Shown here: one piece after another, positions 29,176 through 38,200 of the stretch
Position numbering within the stretch: position 1 is the stretch's first letter
Layout of the letters: each line of letters begins with the position of its first letter
NCBI GenBank assembly: GCA_963735115.1
Contig: CAVTJR010000001.1
Coordinates: 1,240,001 to 1,304,000, forward strand
Direction of reading: 5' to 3'
Length of the DNA stretch: 64,000 bases
Origin: JAKACA01 sp963735115
Lineage (GTDB): Bacteria; Actinomycetota; Acidimicrobiia; Acidimicrobiales; Bog-793
The notes under the pieces: model-generated
Databases searched by the model: none
What the model saw: the letters and a program-made list of their open reading frames with translations, nothing else
Told to the model about the DNA's origin: nothing
Position numbers and translations under genes: made by a program

Positions 29176-29890
29176 GATCGGGATCCGGCCGCTTCCAGAC
29201 AGGGTCTCGCGGCCGGTCGAAGAGCACCTCGACCGGCTCGTCCCGGATCGCCTTGAAGGCCTGCTCCTTCCACAGTCCCGCACCCGCCAACGGGCTCGGG
29301 AGCTTGCTCTCGGCAAACCACCCCACCTGCTGGCATTCGAGCGGGTGGGGCCGCAGCTCGCCGCCGATCGGCCGCAGCTGGAACACGAGTGAGTAGAGGG
29401 GGATTTGTGTGATGCCGATGCGGAGGCCGTCGAGCACCATGATCAGCCGGACGACTTCGACGTCGATGCCCGTCTCCTCACGCACCTCCTTGACGGCCAC
29501 CTCGGCGGCCGAGTACCCCACGTCAGCCCAGCCGGTCGGGTAGAGCCAGACGCCGGAGTCACCCCGCTGGACGAGGAGGATCTCACCCTTGTCGTTACCG
29601 ACGACAGCCCCGACGGCGACCTTGGGCGTGACGTATCCCGGCACGCCCGAGCCGACGGAGCTCAGCCATTCCTGCACGTATCCGTCGGCATCGTCGGAGG
29701 ACGCCGGTTGCCCGTCGCGGATGAGCGAAGCCGCCGCCACCGCCCGTATCTCGCCGGCGACGTGGAGGATCTCCTCGAAGCGCTCCCGCTCGTACAGGCT
29801 CTGTGTGAAGCCGAGGCCGGTGCGGGCGATCGCCGCCAATGCCTCGCCCCAACGCACGAGATCCCGGGTCGAGGCCGCGTCGTCCGCCAC
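29168..29890 (-). CDS. NUDIX hydrolase with helical N-terminal domain
   Basis: A 240-residue protein. The N-terminal helical domain (RWGEALAAIARTGLGFTQSL through EIRAVAAASLI) resembles the domain found before NUDIX in nucleoside-diphosphate-X hydrolases (PF12535-like). The NUDIX box is GWADVGYSAAEVAVKEVREE followed by TGI, close to the consensus but with Tyr at the first Glu position and Lys for the leading Arg, as seen in this subgroup. The likely substrate is an ADP-ribose or CDP-choline type dinucleotide, by family only. GTG 29890 lies eight bases after TAGCGT (29899-29904, minus strand), consistent with a leaderless start. It is divergent from ridA. Confidence 0.85.
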   Translation of the reverse strand: MADDAASTRDLVRWGEALAAIARTGLGFTQSLYERERFEEILHVAGEIRAVAAASLIRDGQPASSDDADGYVQEWLSSVGSGVPGYVTPKVAVGAVVGNDKGEILLVQRGDSGVWLYPTGWADVGYSAAEVAVKEVREETGIDVEVVRLIMVLDGLRIGITQIPLYSLVFQLRPIGGELRPHPLECQQVGWFAESKLPSPLAGAGLWKEQAFKAIRDEPVEVLFDRPRDPVWKRPDPDHD

Positions 29891-30010
29891 GGCACCTGAC
29901 GCTAACCCGAGCGTGCCGTGGCCCGGGACGTCGAGCCCTCTGACCGCAACACTGCGATCTCCATCGGCGGGCGGGTGTCGCGCTTGTGCCGGCGCGGTCG
30001 GCCGACTCTG

Positions 30011-30421
30011 ATGGAGCCCATGGCACGGATGACCGCCACATCCGGTTCGCCCTTCGAGGCGAGCATCGGCTTCTCGAGAGCGGTGCGAGTAGACGACCGG
30101 GTGGTCGTTTCGGGTACCGCTCCGATCTGGCCGGACGGTTCCTGCGACCCGGACGCGGGCGTGCAGGCATCCAGGTGCATCGAGATCATCGGCGCCAGCC
30201 TGCAACAGCTCGGCAGCACGCTCGACGACGTCGTCCGCACGCGGATGTTTCTCGTCGATGCAGCCGATGCGGAGCTCGTCGGCAGGGCCCACGCCGCCGC
30301 CTTCGGCAAGGCCCGGCCGGCAGCGACCATGGTGGTGATCGGGGGACTCCTCGACGCTCGCTGGCGCGTGGAGATCGAAGCGGAGGCCATCGTGGGCTCC
30401 GGCGCGGGTCCGCTTGAGTGA
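30011..30421 (+). CDS. RidA-family (YjgF/UK114) protein
   Basis: A 136-residue protein with the RidA core: SRAVRVDDRVVVSGTAPI, LQQLGSTLDDVVRTRMFLVD and RPAATMVVIGGLLD. The conserved Arg that binds the carboxylate in imine deaminases is present in VRTRMF. It may deaminate reactive enamines or imines or belong to a non-deaminase subgroup; the sequence does not decide. ATG 30011 is one of three close ATGs (30011, 30020, 30029). The stop overlaps the smr start. Confidence 0.85.
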   Translation: MEPMARMTATSGSPFEASIGFSRAVRVDDRVVVSGTAPIWPDGSCDPDAGVQASRCIEIIGASLQQLGSTLDDVVRTRMFLVDAADAELVGRAHAAAFGKARPAATMVVIGGLLDARWRVEIEAEAIVGSGAGPLE

Positions 30422-30675
30422 GGAAGCTCAAGCTCGACCTCCACGACATCTACAACCGCGGCAGCGATATCGACGCCGCTCTCCGCGGGGTCATCGACGA
30501 GGCCGTCCGGATCAAGGCGAGTGAGGTAGAGATCATCCCGGGCAAGGGGAGCGGGCAGCTGAAGAAACGCGTCCTGCGCTTCCTCGACCAGGACGACATC
30601 AAGCCGCTGTACCACCGGGTCGAGAAGGACTCCAAGAACTTCGGAAGGATCTTCGTTCACTTCCGCTGGAAGTGA
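30418..30675 (+). CDS. Small Smr-domain protein
   Basis: An 85-residue stand-alone Smr (MutS2 C-terminal) domain: LKLDLHDIYNRG is the LDLH signature and VEIIPGKGSGQLKKRVLRFL matches the xHGxGxGxLK block with Pro-Gly-Lys-Gly. Smr domains bind or cleave nucleic acid; a role in RNA or branched DNA processing is inferred. The final codons (FVHFRWK and stop) are also the left copy of the element's attachment repeat, so integration preserved the coding end. GTG start overlapping ridA. Confidence 0.85.
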   Translation: MRKLKLDLHDIYNRGSDIDAALRGVIDEAVRIKASEVEIIPGKGSGQLKKRVLRFLDQDDIKPLYHRVEKDSKNFGRIFVHFRWK

Positions 30676-30677
30676 TC
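30652..30677 (+). repeat. attL: left attachment repeat
   Basis: 26 bp identical to 43128-43153. Its core CACTTCCGCTGGAAGTG (30658-30674) is a perfect 7-bp inverted repeat around a 3-bp centre, the form expected for tyrosine-recombinase core sites. It spans the last codons and stop of smr. Confidence 0.85.
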
Positions 30678-30777
30678 CTGGGGTTTTCCTGTCAGCGCCG
30701 ATCTCTCGAAAAGGAGCGTTGACCTGCACTTTCACTGTCCGTTGCTAGCCGCCCTTGACTGCCGTTTACCGTTGCGC

Positions 30778-30807
30778 TGAGGACTGATTGAGGACTAACT
30801 GAGGACT
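30778..30807 (+). repeat. Three phased TGAGGACT repeats, candidate integrase arm sites
   Basis: TGAGGACT occurs at 30778, 30789 and 30800, exactly 11 bp apart (one helical turn), about 100 bp inside the left end. Two further copies with the same phasing sit at the right end. Arm-type sites of lambda-like integrases have this arrangement. Confidence 0.65.
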
Positions 30808-30814
30808 GAACGGT

Positions 30815-30993
30815 TCAGTAGGGCGCGGCAATGGAGGCGGCGCTCGCCGAGGCGATCTCCTCTTCGAGCCATACCAGCTCGTATCGGTCCTCGCCCGGCA
30901 CCTCGCAGTGGTGGGCGAAGCGAAGGCGTCATCGAACTCCTGTCGCTGCGCTTCGAGACGGTCGTCTCGAGCAGCAGAGGCCTTGTCACCCAC
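30815..30993 (-). pseudogene. Degenerate small ORF at the left end of the element
   Basis: Two coding-like segments lie in different frames: from GTG 30993, MGDKASAARDDRLEAQRQEF continuing DDAFA, and then HHCEVPGEDRYELVWLEEEI to a TGA at 30815. They would join cleanly as DDAFAHHCEV if the 5-bp tandem duplication GCGAA-GCGAA (30915-30924, plus strand) were a single copy. The result would be a charged protein of about 58 residues of unknown function. The rest of the 427-bp gap 30676-31102 holds the arm repeats and no other gene I can support. Confidence 0.35.
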
Positions 30994-31102
30994 GTCGTCA
31001 AAGTATCCAGTGACGGGTCACTCACGGCTCGCCGCCTTGTCGCAGCGGTTTGTGCTCGCTGTGCGTTTTACCGTGGATGGGATCGCGCGGCGAGGAGAGC
31101 CT

Positions 31103-31612
31103 GTGGGGTCGGATGAGGGCGTCGAGGGCTACGAGCAGTTCTTCCGCGCGGTCGAGCCCATGCTCCGTCGCGTCGCCTTGCTCTACACGGGTGACTCTGA
31201 GCAGGCGCACGACCTGGCCCAAGAGACCCTGGTACGGGCCTGGCAGAACTGGTCGAAGCTGTCGTCCCACCCACACCCCGACGCATGGTGCCGAACAGTC
31301 CTGCGCAACCTTGCGACCAGTCGCTGGCGCCGAGCAAAGCTCGAGCGGACGCATACGACGGACCGAACTCGCTCGGAAGCCGGCCCGAGCGCCGAACATC
31401 TCGACCTCCTCGCAGCCCTTCATCGGCTGCCTGTCAAACAGCAGCAGGCGCTCATTCTCCACGACGTCGTGGGTTACGCCGTCGACGAGATCGCCGAGGA
31501 GCTCAGGACACCGAGCGGAACGGTGCGGTCATGGCTCAGCAGGGCGCGCCACGAACTTTCCCGCGAGCTCGCTGATCGTCTGCCTGAGACGGCTGAGGGA
31601 GGCAAATCATGA
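31103..31612 (+). CDS. ECF RNA polymerase sigma factor, SigE-family type
   Basis: A 169-residue sigma factor. Region 2: FFRAVEPMLRRVALLYTGDS and AHDLAQETLVRAWQNWSKL; region 4: LHRLPVKQQQALILHDVVGY, VDEIAEELRTPSGTVRSWLS, RARHEL. GTG 31103 is chosen because GAGGAG lies five bases upstream. The stop overlaps the ATG of a membrane Kelch protein (ATGA), so the two are translationally coupled and probably form a sigma/regulator pair. It is the first of two such pairs in the element. Confidence 0.85.
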   Translation: MGSDEGVEGYEQFFRAVEPMLRRVALLYTGDSEQAHDLAQETLVRAWQNWSKLSSHPHPDAWCRTVLRNLATSRWRRAKLERTHTTDRTRSEAGPSAEHLDLLAALHRLPVKQQQALILHDVVGYAVDEIAEELRTPSGTVRSWLSRARHELSRELADRLPETAEGGKS

Positions 31613-33226
31613 CCGAGCTTGACGAGCCGGTGGCGTCCCAGCTGAGCGAGGTCGCCAACAAGGCGGACATCTCGGTGCGACAGGTCGATCTGGCGGCGGT
31701 GGTCGCCGAAGGGTCGAGACGCACTCGGAATCGGAGGAAACGGCGCCAGATCGCCGTGACGCTTGCCATCGTCGCATCGGTTGCCCTCGTGGTCACGATC
31801 CCGCACGTGTGGCTGGGCCACCAGGCTCAACCAACCCCAACAACTTCTGCAACTCACCATCCCACGAAGCACACCGGCGGTGTTTCTGTGGCCCAGCTGA
31901 TCTCTGGCCGCTGGTCCACGATGCCGGCGGCCCCGATCGCACCGCGAGGTGGCGCCGTGGTCGTCTGGACCGGTCGAGAGCTGATCATCTGGGGCGGCTC
32001 GTCAGGCGCGCACGGATCGCAGCTCCACGCCGATGGGGCGGCCTACGACCCCTCGACGAACACCTGGCGGAAGCTGCCGCCATCCCCGCTCGGCGCGCTG
32101 TCTGATGCGAGCGGAGTCTGGACCGGAAAGGAGATGGTGGTCTTCGGGGGCTACGACGATGAGTCGCTCGGCGCCTTTCGCGTCACCAATGACGCGGCCG
32201 CTTACGACCCCTCGACGAACACCTGGCGCATGCTGCCGGCGGCACCTTTATCTCCGCGAGCCGACGCCATCGCTTTTTGGACCGGGACGAGCGTTATGGT
32301 GCTCGGTGGTCGACCTGCGGTCACAACTTCGGCGCTTCAGAGCTACGGCGACGGGGCCGCATTCGACCCATCGACTGAGATGTGGCAGCACATCGCAGCG
32401 CCCATCCCGCCTCACGGCCATCCCCTCGCCTGGCAGACGGCGGCGGAAGCGGGAGATCAAGTGCTCGCTTTCTCGGTATGGTCGAAGACTCGCTCGCTCG
32501 GCAGTGGCCGTTTCTCCGAGTCAGGTGGTGTCGATCTGTTCGCGTTCGACCCGACAACCAACAGCTGGCAGCTCATACCGCCTCGGTCCAACGCGGTGCC
32601 CGCCCCGGAGGAAGCCCTGTGGACTGGTCACGTACTCTTCGTACGAGGCGGATACGTCTGCCCCGGCTGCCTTGGAGCCATCGAGCCAGAAGTCACCGAT
32701 CTGTACGACCCCTCGCTTAACTCCTGGACCCCCATCTCTCCAGATCCACTGGCCAGTAGCGGCGACCTCAGTTCGGCTTGGACAGGTGAAGCCCTGTTCT
32801 CGTTCAACCCAGAGACCGAGGTCGGTACCACCCGGCCCGGCGCGGCGAGCCTGTACGACCCGTCGACGGGACGGTGGAGCTTGCTTCCGACAGCTCCCCT
32901 TGGCTGCAACGCCGGCTGGCCGCTCGAATGGACGGGTCGTCAGAATCCTCATTTACTGCCCGCAGTTTGGAAGTAAGGGGACCTCACCAGCCGGTCTCGT
33001 TTACACCCCAGCAAAGTCCGCAAGAGTTCGCCTGCCCAGCCTTCTCCGCATGACGAAGGCGGCAGCCGAGAGGGTTCTCAGTGAGTTGGGATTGAGATGC
33101 CACATTGTCGTCCAGCACCATGCACCTGCGATTCCTCCACCGGCCGGCTCCGTCATCGCTGAGCAACCCGCTGCCGGTTCTGTGGTGGCGTTGGGGACAG
33201 CGGTGACCATCGTGATTCAGGGTTGA
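31609..33226 (+). CDS. Membrane-anchored Kelch-type beta-propeller with C-terminal PASTA domain (frameshifted)
   Basis: As given, the frame stops at 32976 after 455 residues. A cytoplasmic N-terminus of about 48 residues ends in a basic cluster (RRTRNRRKRR), then one membrane helix (about 50-68), a Thr/Pro linker and six or so Kelch blades marked by repeated WTGRE-like, GG and YDPSTNTW motifs. After EWTGR the blade continues in another frame as ILIYCPQFGSKGTSPAGLVY, followed by a PASTA-like domain (VRLPSLLRMTKAAAERVLSE to VVALGTAVTIVIQG) ending at 33226. Omitting one A in CAGAATCC at 32941-32948 restores a single 538-residue protein. Likely role: transmembrane sensor or anti-sigma partner of the overlapping sigma factor. 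Confidence 0.7.
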
Positions 33227-33241
33227 GCGATGGCCCCTGTG

Positions 33242-34486
33242 TTAGGACACAGCCTCCTGCCAGGACGAGCCGTCCCAGACCCAGGTGACGCTCCGTAGCG
33301 GACCGCGAATAGGAGTACCGAGCACGACGACGTCACCTAGAGCTGGGTCATAGCTGCCCGAGTCATCTCCGAAGTCCGTGCTCAGTCCTGCCTGTGCGGC
33401 CCAAGTCGCTCCGTCCCAGAGCCAAGCTCGAAGCCCGACCACAGCGACGACGCGGCCGATGCGAGCATCCGAGACGACGACGATGGAGGACGTCGGGGCG
33501 TTCTCGGGGTGATCCTTCGTGAACGAACGGCCGTTCCACGTCCAGGTCTGCGAGAAGAGCAGACCGTGGGGATCGGCGCCGCAGTGCCGTATGGGAGACG
33601 GACAGCTGCCCGAGTATGGGTTGTAGACGTAGTAGAGCATTTGGGCCGTGCCGGGCTCGGCGACAAACGCCGGGGCCTGGATAGTGAGCGGAGGGCCTGT
33701 CACGTTTCCCTTCCACACCCAACCGGTGTTGGTCCAAGCCCAGAGACCGAGCCGCACAGACGTGTCGGCGTTGAAGTTTCCGTCCGGTGGCGTAGCGCCG
33801 TAGCCGGGCGGGGGGGCGAGCAGCTCAAGCTCGCCCGTGAGGTTATCCCAGCTCATGGTCGGGCTCGGCTCGTAGTCCGGCATCCGATTCGAGTGAAGCT
33901 CGGTCCAGCCTGTCCCGTTGAAGGCCCACGTGTCTTGCAGGAAACGGTAAACGGGGCCGCCGCAGCTCGCGCAGCCGCCGTAGAGGATCAACTCGCGAAG
34001 GGCTGGGTCGTAGGCCATGGCGCCCTCGGCTCTGGCCGGCGGCGACGAGGCGGGATGGAGTCGTCGCCAGCCGTTTCGAGTAAAGACCCACGTGTCGCCG
34101 AGGCTCTTGCCGGAGTGCGCCTGCCCGCCGAAGAGGACGATCTCCCGGCCGGGCGGGAAGTAGGCCATTTGGGGGGCGTTTCGTGGCGAGGGTTCCTGCC
34201 GACTCATGATGTCGAGGACCTGGTAACTGCCGGTCGGGCGCGGCGACGTAGTCCCGTGTACGGAGACGGCGACCACGACTGCCACGACCGAGGCTGCGAC
34301 GGCGGCAAGGATTGCGACACGCCGTGGCCATCCTGCGGGGTGCTGCTTCGTAGCGCGTGAGTTGAGGTCGCCGGGCGATGTCATGGCGGCAGCGAGGCGG
34401 TCTCGGGCGGCATTGCGGGCGGGCGGGTCTGCATCCCTGATGCTCGCAAGGGCGGCACGAAGCCGAGCGTCGCCGTCGGTGCTCAT
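33242..34486 (-). CDS. Membrane-anchored Kelch-type beta-propeller, second copy
   Basis: A 414-residue protein with the same plan as the convergent Kelch gene: a short cytoplasmic helix-rich N-terminus (RLRAALASIRDADPPARNAA), one membrane helix (VAILAAVAASVVAVVVAVSV, about residues 56-75), then an extracytoplasmic propeller with Kelch-like blades (PGREIVLFGGQAHSG, DTWVFTRNGWRRLHPASSPP, RELILYGGCASCGG, DTWAFNGTGWTELH, TWTWNGRSF). No PASTA domain. Its ATG overlaps the stop of the ECF sigma gene (ATGA). Sequence identity to the first Kelch protein is low outside the motifs, so the pairs are old paralogues or independent acquisitions. Confidence 0.75.
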   Translation of the reverse strand: MSTDGDARLRAALASIRDADPPARNAARDRLAAAMTSPGDLNSRATKQHPAGWPRRVAILAAVAASVVAVVVAVSVHGTTSPRPTGSYQVLDIMSRQEPSPRNAPQMAYFPPGREIVLFGGQAHSGKSLGDTWVFTRNGWRRLHPASSPPARAEGAMAYDPALRELILYGGCASCGGPVYRFLQDTWAFNGTGWTELHSNRMPDYEPSPTMSWDNLTGELELLAPPPGYGATPPDGNFNADTSVRLGLWAWTNTGWVWKGNVTGPPLTIQAPAFVAEPGTAQMLYYVYNPYSGSCPSPIRHCGADPHGLLFSQTWTWNGRSFTKDHPENAPTSSIVVVSDARIGRVVAVVGLRAWLWDGATWAAQAGLSTDFGDDSGSYDPALGDVVVLGTPIRGPLRSVTWVWDGSSWQEAVS

Positions 34487-35048
34487 GGCCGCAACCGCCG
34501 CTTCGCAATCGGCAAGGGATCCCCTTCACGCAAGGTGGCGAGCCGCCGCCTGCCGTAGGCGACCCGCGACGCCACCGTGCCGACGGGTATGCCAAGGGCG
34601 CGGGCGGCCTCCTCGTACGACAGCTCGAAGCCCGCCACGAGGAGGAGCGCCTCGCGAATGGGCGCCCGCAGCTTCGACAGCGCGCTCATGACCAAGTCGA
34701 CGTCGTCGATACGGTGCGAGTCCGGCGATGCCGTCGATGCGGTCGCTCCGACGCGGGCGATGGCGGCGGTGCGCCGCCGCCGAGCCCGGTCGTGCTCACG
34801 GCAGATGTTGGCGGCGATGCCAAAAAGCCACGCGCGCAAGGAGCCACGATCAGGATCGAAGCGCGGCCATAGGGCGACGGCGCGGGCAAAGACCTCGGAC
34901 GCGACGTCGTCAGCCAGGTCCGGGCCCGAGCGCGCGTATGCGAATCGTCGCAGCGACTCGTAGTGGCTCTCGAAAGCCGCTGCAAGCGGGTCGTAGACGT
35001 TCGGGTTCTCGGCCAGGGCCGCCCCTCTCGTGAGCAGTCGCGTCCCAT
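34483..35048 (-). CDS. ECF RNA polymerase sigma factor, second pair (5' end irregular)
   Basis: Regions 2 and 4 are clear: YDPLAAAFESHYESLRRFAY, DLADDVASEVFARAVALWPR, RAWLFGIAANICREHDRA, and SALSKLRAPIREALLLVAGF, ELSYEEAARALGIPVGTVAS. The frame has no ATG, GTG or TTG before a TTG inside region 2 (34839), which would delete the first half of region 2. An ATG at 35048 lies in the neighbouring frame; one extra G in the GGGG run at about 35020 would connect it, giving about 188 residues. A CTG start is the other option. Paired with the overlapping Kelch gene. Confidence 0.65.
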
Positions 35049-35289
35049 GATGTTGCTAGTTGGCCGATGGGTGCCGAGAACTTCGAAGATTTCTCGCCGG
35101 CCGGTGCGACTGAGCGAATGCCTTGCTCATCCCCGTCGCCTCGACGATTTCGGAGAGCATCACCGTGGCGAGCTCACAGGCAGGAGTGGACGACCGTAGA
35201 AGAAAAGGATCCCTCTTTCGAAGCATGGCCCTATCGCTGGAAAGCCCCGAGGGCCAAGCTGAGCATCTCCGCCTCTGTTTGTCCTGACC

Positions 35290-38200
35290 TCAGAGCTCCA
35301 GCTGTGAACCGTGATGTGGTCTGTGTGGCGGTTCGTGTTGGGGCGTCGGAGCGGGGACCTGCAGCCCGCGGGACCGGCTAGGCGCTGGCTGGAGGGACCG
35401 GGATGCGGAGATGCCGTCCAGTTGGTCCCGGTGGGCGTCGAGGCCGGCCGCGAGTCGACTGGCTGTGCGTTGTAGGTTCCAGGCCCGCTCGCTCGTCAGG
35501 CGGGATGCTGCCGTCTGACGCTCGAGACCAGAACTCAGCTGCTCGACGGTGGTCTGGTGGCTGGCCACCTCGGTGTCGAGGCGGGCGGCTTCAGGAGCGA
35601 CGTGGATCTTCCAGCGCAGTTGGGCGTCTTTCTCCCGCTCGGCGCAGCTGCCGACCTCTTTGGCGGCGCCGTGACGGTCGCGCCAAGAAGTGCCGTGCTC
35701 TGCTCGCCACCGGGCGGCCGACAGGGCGGCCTGGGCCTCGGCGAGGTCTGTGACGGCGCGGCCAACGTGGGTGTGTTGGTAGGCACCCCGTCCGGTGTCA
35801 AGGTCGGCCCTCGCCTGCTGGGCCTGGCCCAGGGCTGCCCGCGCCTCCGCCAGGGCCGGAGCGAGGTCGGCCGGCTCGATCCTGGCGATGGCCGTTGCGG
35901 TGATGTCGATTTGGGCATGCGCCATGGCGGCGAGGTTTACCCTCTGCTGTTCGGCCAGGCCGGCGACGTTCTCGCGAGTGGGCTTGTCGTGGTCGGGCAG
36001 TCCGGTGTCGATGGCCCAGGTCGGAGCCCGGTGAGTCGACCAGTCCCGCCTCAGGTCCTCGGCGGCTTGGCCGAGGTTGTCGGCGACCACCCAGGCGTGG
36101 CTTGACTCGCGAGCACGGCTCATGGCCACATAGGCGAGCTCGCGTCCCTCCCCGTCGGCGAAGACGTGGCCTCGGGTCACGGTGGAGCCCTGGGATCGAT
36201 GGACTGTTATCGCATACCCGTATCCGAGACGCTCGCTGCTTGCCTGCTCCCTAGTGAGCCGGACATCTCGGCCGTCGCTCGTGCGGAGATCGATTGACCC
36301 GGTGACGGGCTGAACGGCTTGCACGACGGCCCTCTCGGAGGTGACGAGGGTGCCGCCCGGGCCGGGGGCGAGTGTGACGACTTTGTCGCCGGCCCGGTAG
36401 ATGTTGCCGCCGGGACAGACGAGCTCGGGGCCCGACAGGCGGCCTGTCGACTCCATCCAGCTCCTCGCCAGTGCGTTGAGCTCGGCCACGTTCGCCCGTC
36501 GCCAGGCGTACAGGCCGGTGTCATGCCCAGCTGCTACATCGGCGCTCCAGGCCTCCACTGCGGCCTGCAAGGTGTCCCCTCTGTCGGTCTTGGCGTGGAT
36601 GCGGTCGTGGTCGAGATAGAACGAGATCGCTTCGGCAACCTCGCCGTCGCGAAGGGCCGCCAGGGCCTTCTGCTCCTCGGGGTCGTGTTGGCGGCGGTTC
36701 TCCACGAGGTGATGGACGGCGCCCGGGTGTCGGGAGACGAGAGCACCGAGGGCGCCTCCTGGGCCGACCGGGCCGATCTGGCGGTGGTCGCCGAGAAGGA
36801 TCAGCTTGGCCCCGGCCGCCTCGACATGGGCGGCGAGGCGGACGAGGTCGACGTCGTCGGTCATCCCGACCTCGTCGAGGATCACGGCCGTCTGTTCGGT
36901 GAGGGTCAGCTGATGGTGATCGAGTCGCCAGAGCAAGCTGGCCAGGGTCCGCGACTCACCGATCTCTGCTGCGCCCGAGAGGTTGCGGGCTGCCTGGCCG
37001 GAGGTGGCGGTGCCGAGCACCTGGCATCCAGCATCGGAAAAGGCGGCGGCCACCACGGCCAGCATCGTGGTCTTGCCGGCTCCGGCGACTCCCTCGATCA
37101 GCTCGGCCCCTCGCCCGGAGGTGCAGATGCCGATAACGGCGGACCGTTGCTCCCCCGACAGCTGGGTGCCCAGGCTCGCCTCGCAGGCGGTGATCGCCGT
37201 CTCCACCTCGGCTCGGCCGACGGCGGGGGCGTCATTGCGGGCGAGCTGACGCCGGAGGCTCTCGGCGATGGCAGTCTCCCGGGCGAGCACCGAGGCTAGT
37301 GAGTGGACCGTCTCCCTCGCTCCCTTCACCCTGACGAGGGGGACAACCTCGGGGTCGGCGAGGGCGCGGGCGACGAGTGGGTCGAGGAGCGCCGGGTCCT
37401 GACCATAGAGGTGGGGAGCGATGGCGACGACGACATGACGGCGGGAAAACACCTTGCGCCGGGCAAGGTCGCTGTCGGCTCCGAGGACATCGGACAAGAT
37501 CCGGCGGGCGTCCCTGAGTGTCATCGGCCGAGCGTTGCCTGTGGCGGCCTCGACCGAGGCGGTCAGCCGCTCGACCGGCCAGCCGGCGGTTGCAAGCTCG
37601 GCCCTCCAGCGCGCCACGAGCTCTCCTGCTCCCTCGTGCTCCTTGGCGGAACGGGTGGTGCGGGCGGCCACACCTCTTGAGCGGTAGGAGGTCTCGCCCC
37701 GGCGCTGACATTCGGCCTCGATCTCTGCCGCTCGCTTGGAGTGCAGCGCGAGGACCTCGCCGGGGATGCCGGCGATCCGCCAATGTCCGAGTCTCCCCGA
37801 CGGACCGGGGTCTGGCTCGATCCCGTAGCCGAGCTCAACGGCTGCTCGGGCCGAGGCCACGCGCCCGACCATGGTGGCCGCATGCAGGTGCTCTCGCCAC
37901 AACGTCGTGTCAGGCGCCTTCCACCCGCCTCGGTCGTCTCCCATCTCGACCAGGTTCGCCAGAAGGACGTGATCGTGCGGGCAGGGATCGCCCGCCCGTG
38001 AGGTGGCATGGCGGGTGTGGGCGTAGATGAGCCCGCCGGTCGATGTCGCCTCTGCGGCTCTGCCTCGCCGGCCGCCCATCTGGCGGGTGACTCGATCGAG
38101 GTAGGCCAAGGTGGCGTCGCGCTCGGCGTCCATGATGGCGTGCATGTCCTCGGCCTGGCCGATCACCCCAAGCTCCGCCACACTCTTGTGCGCCGAGATC

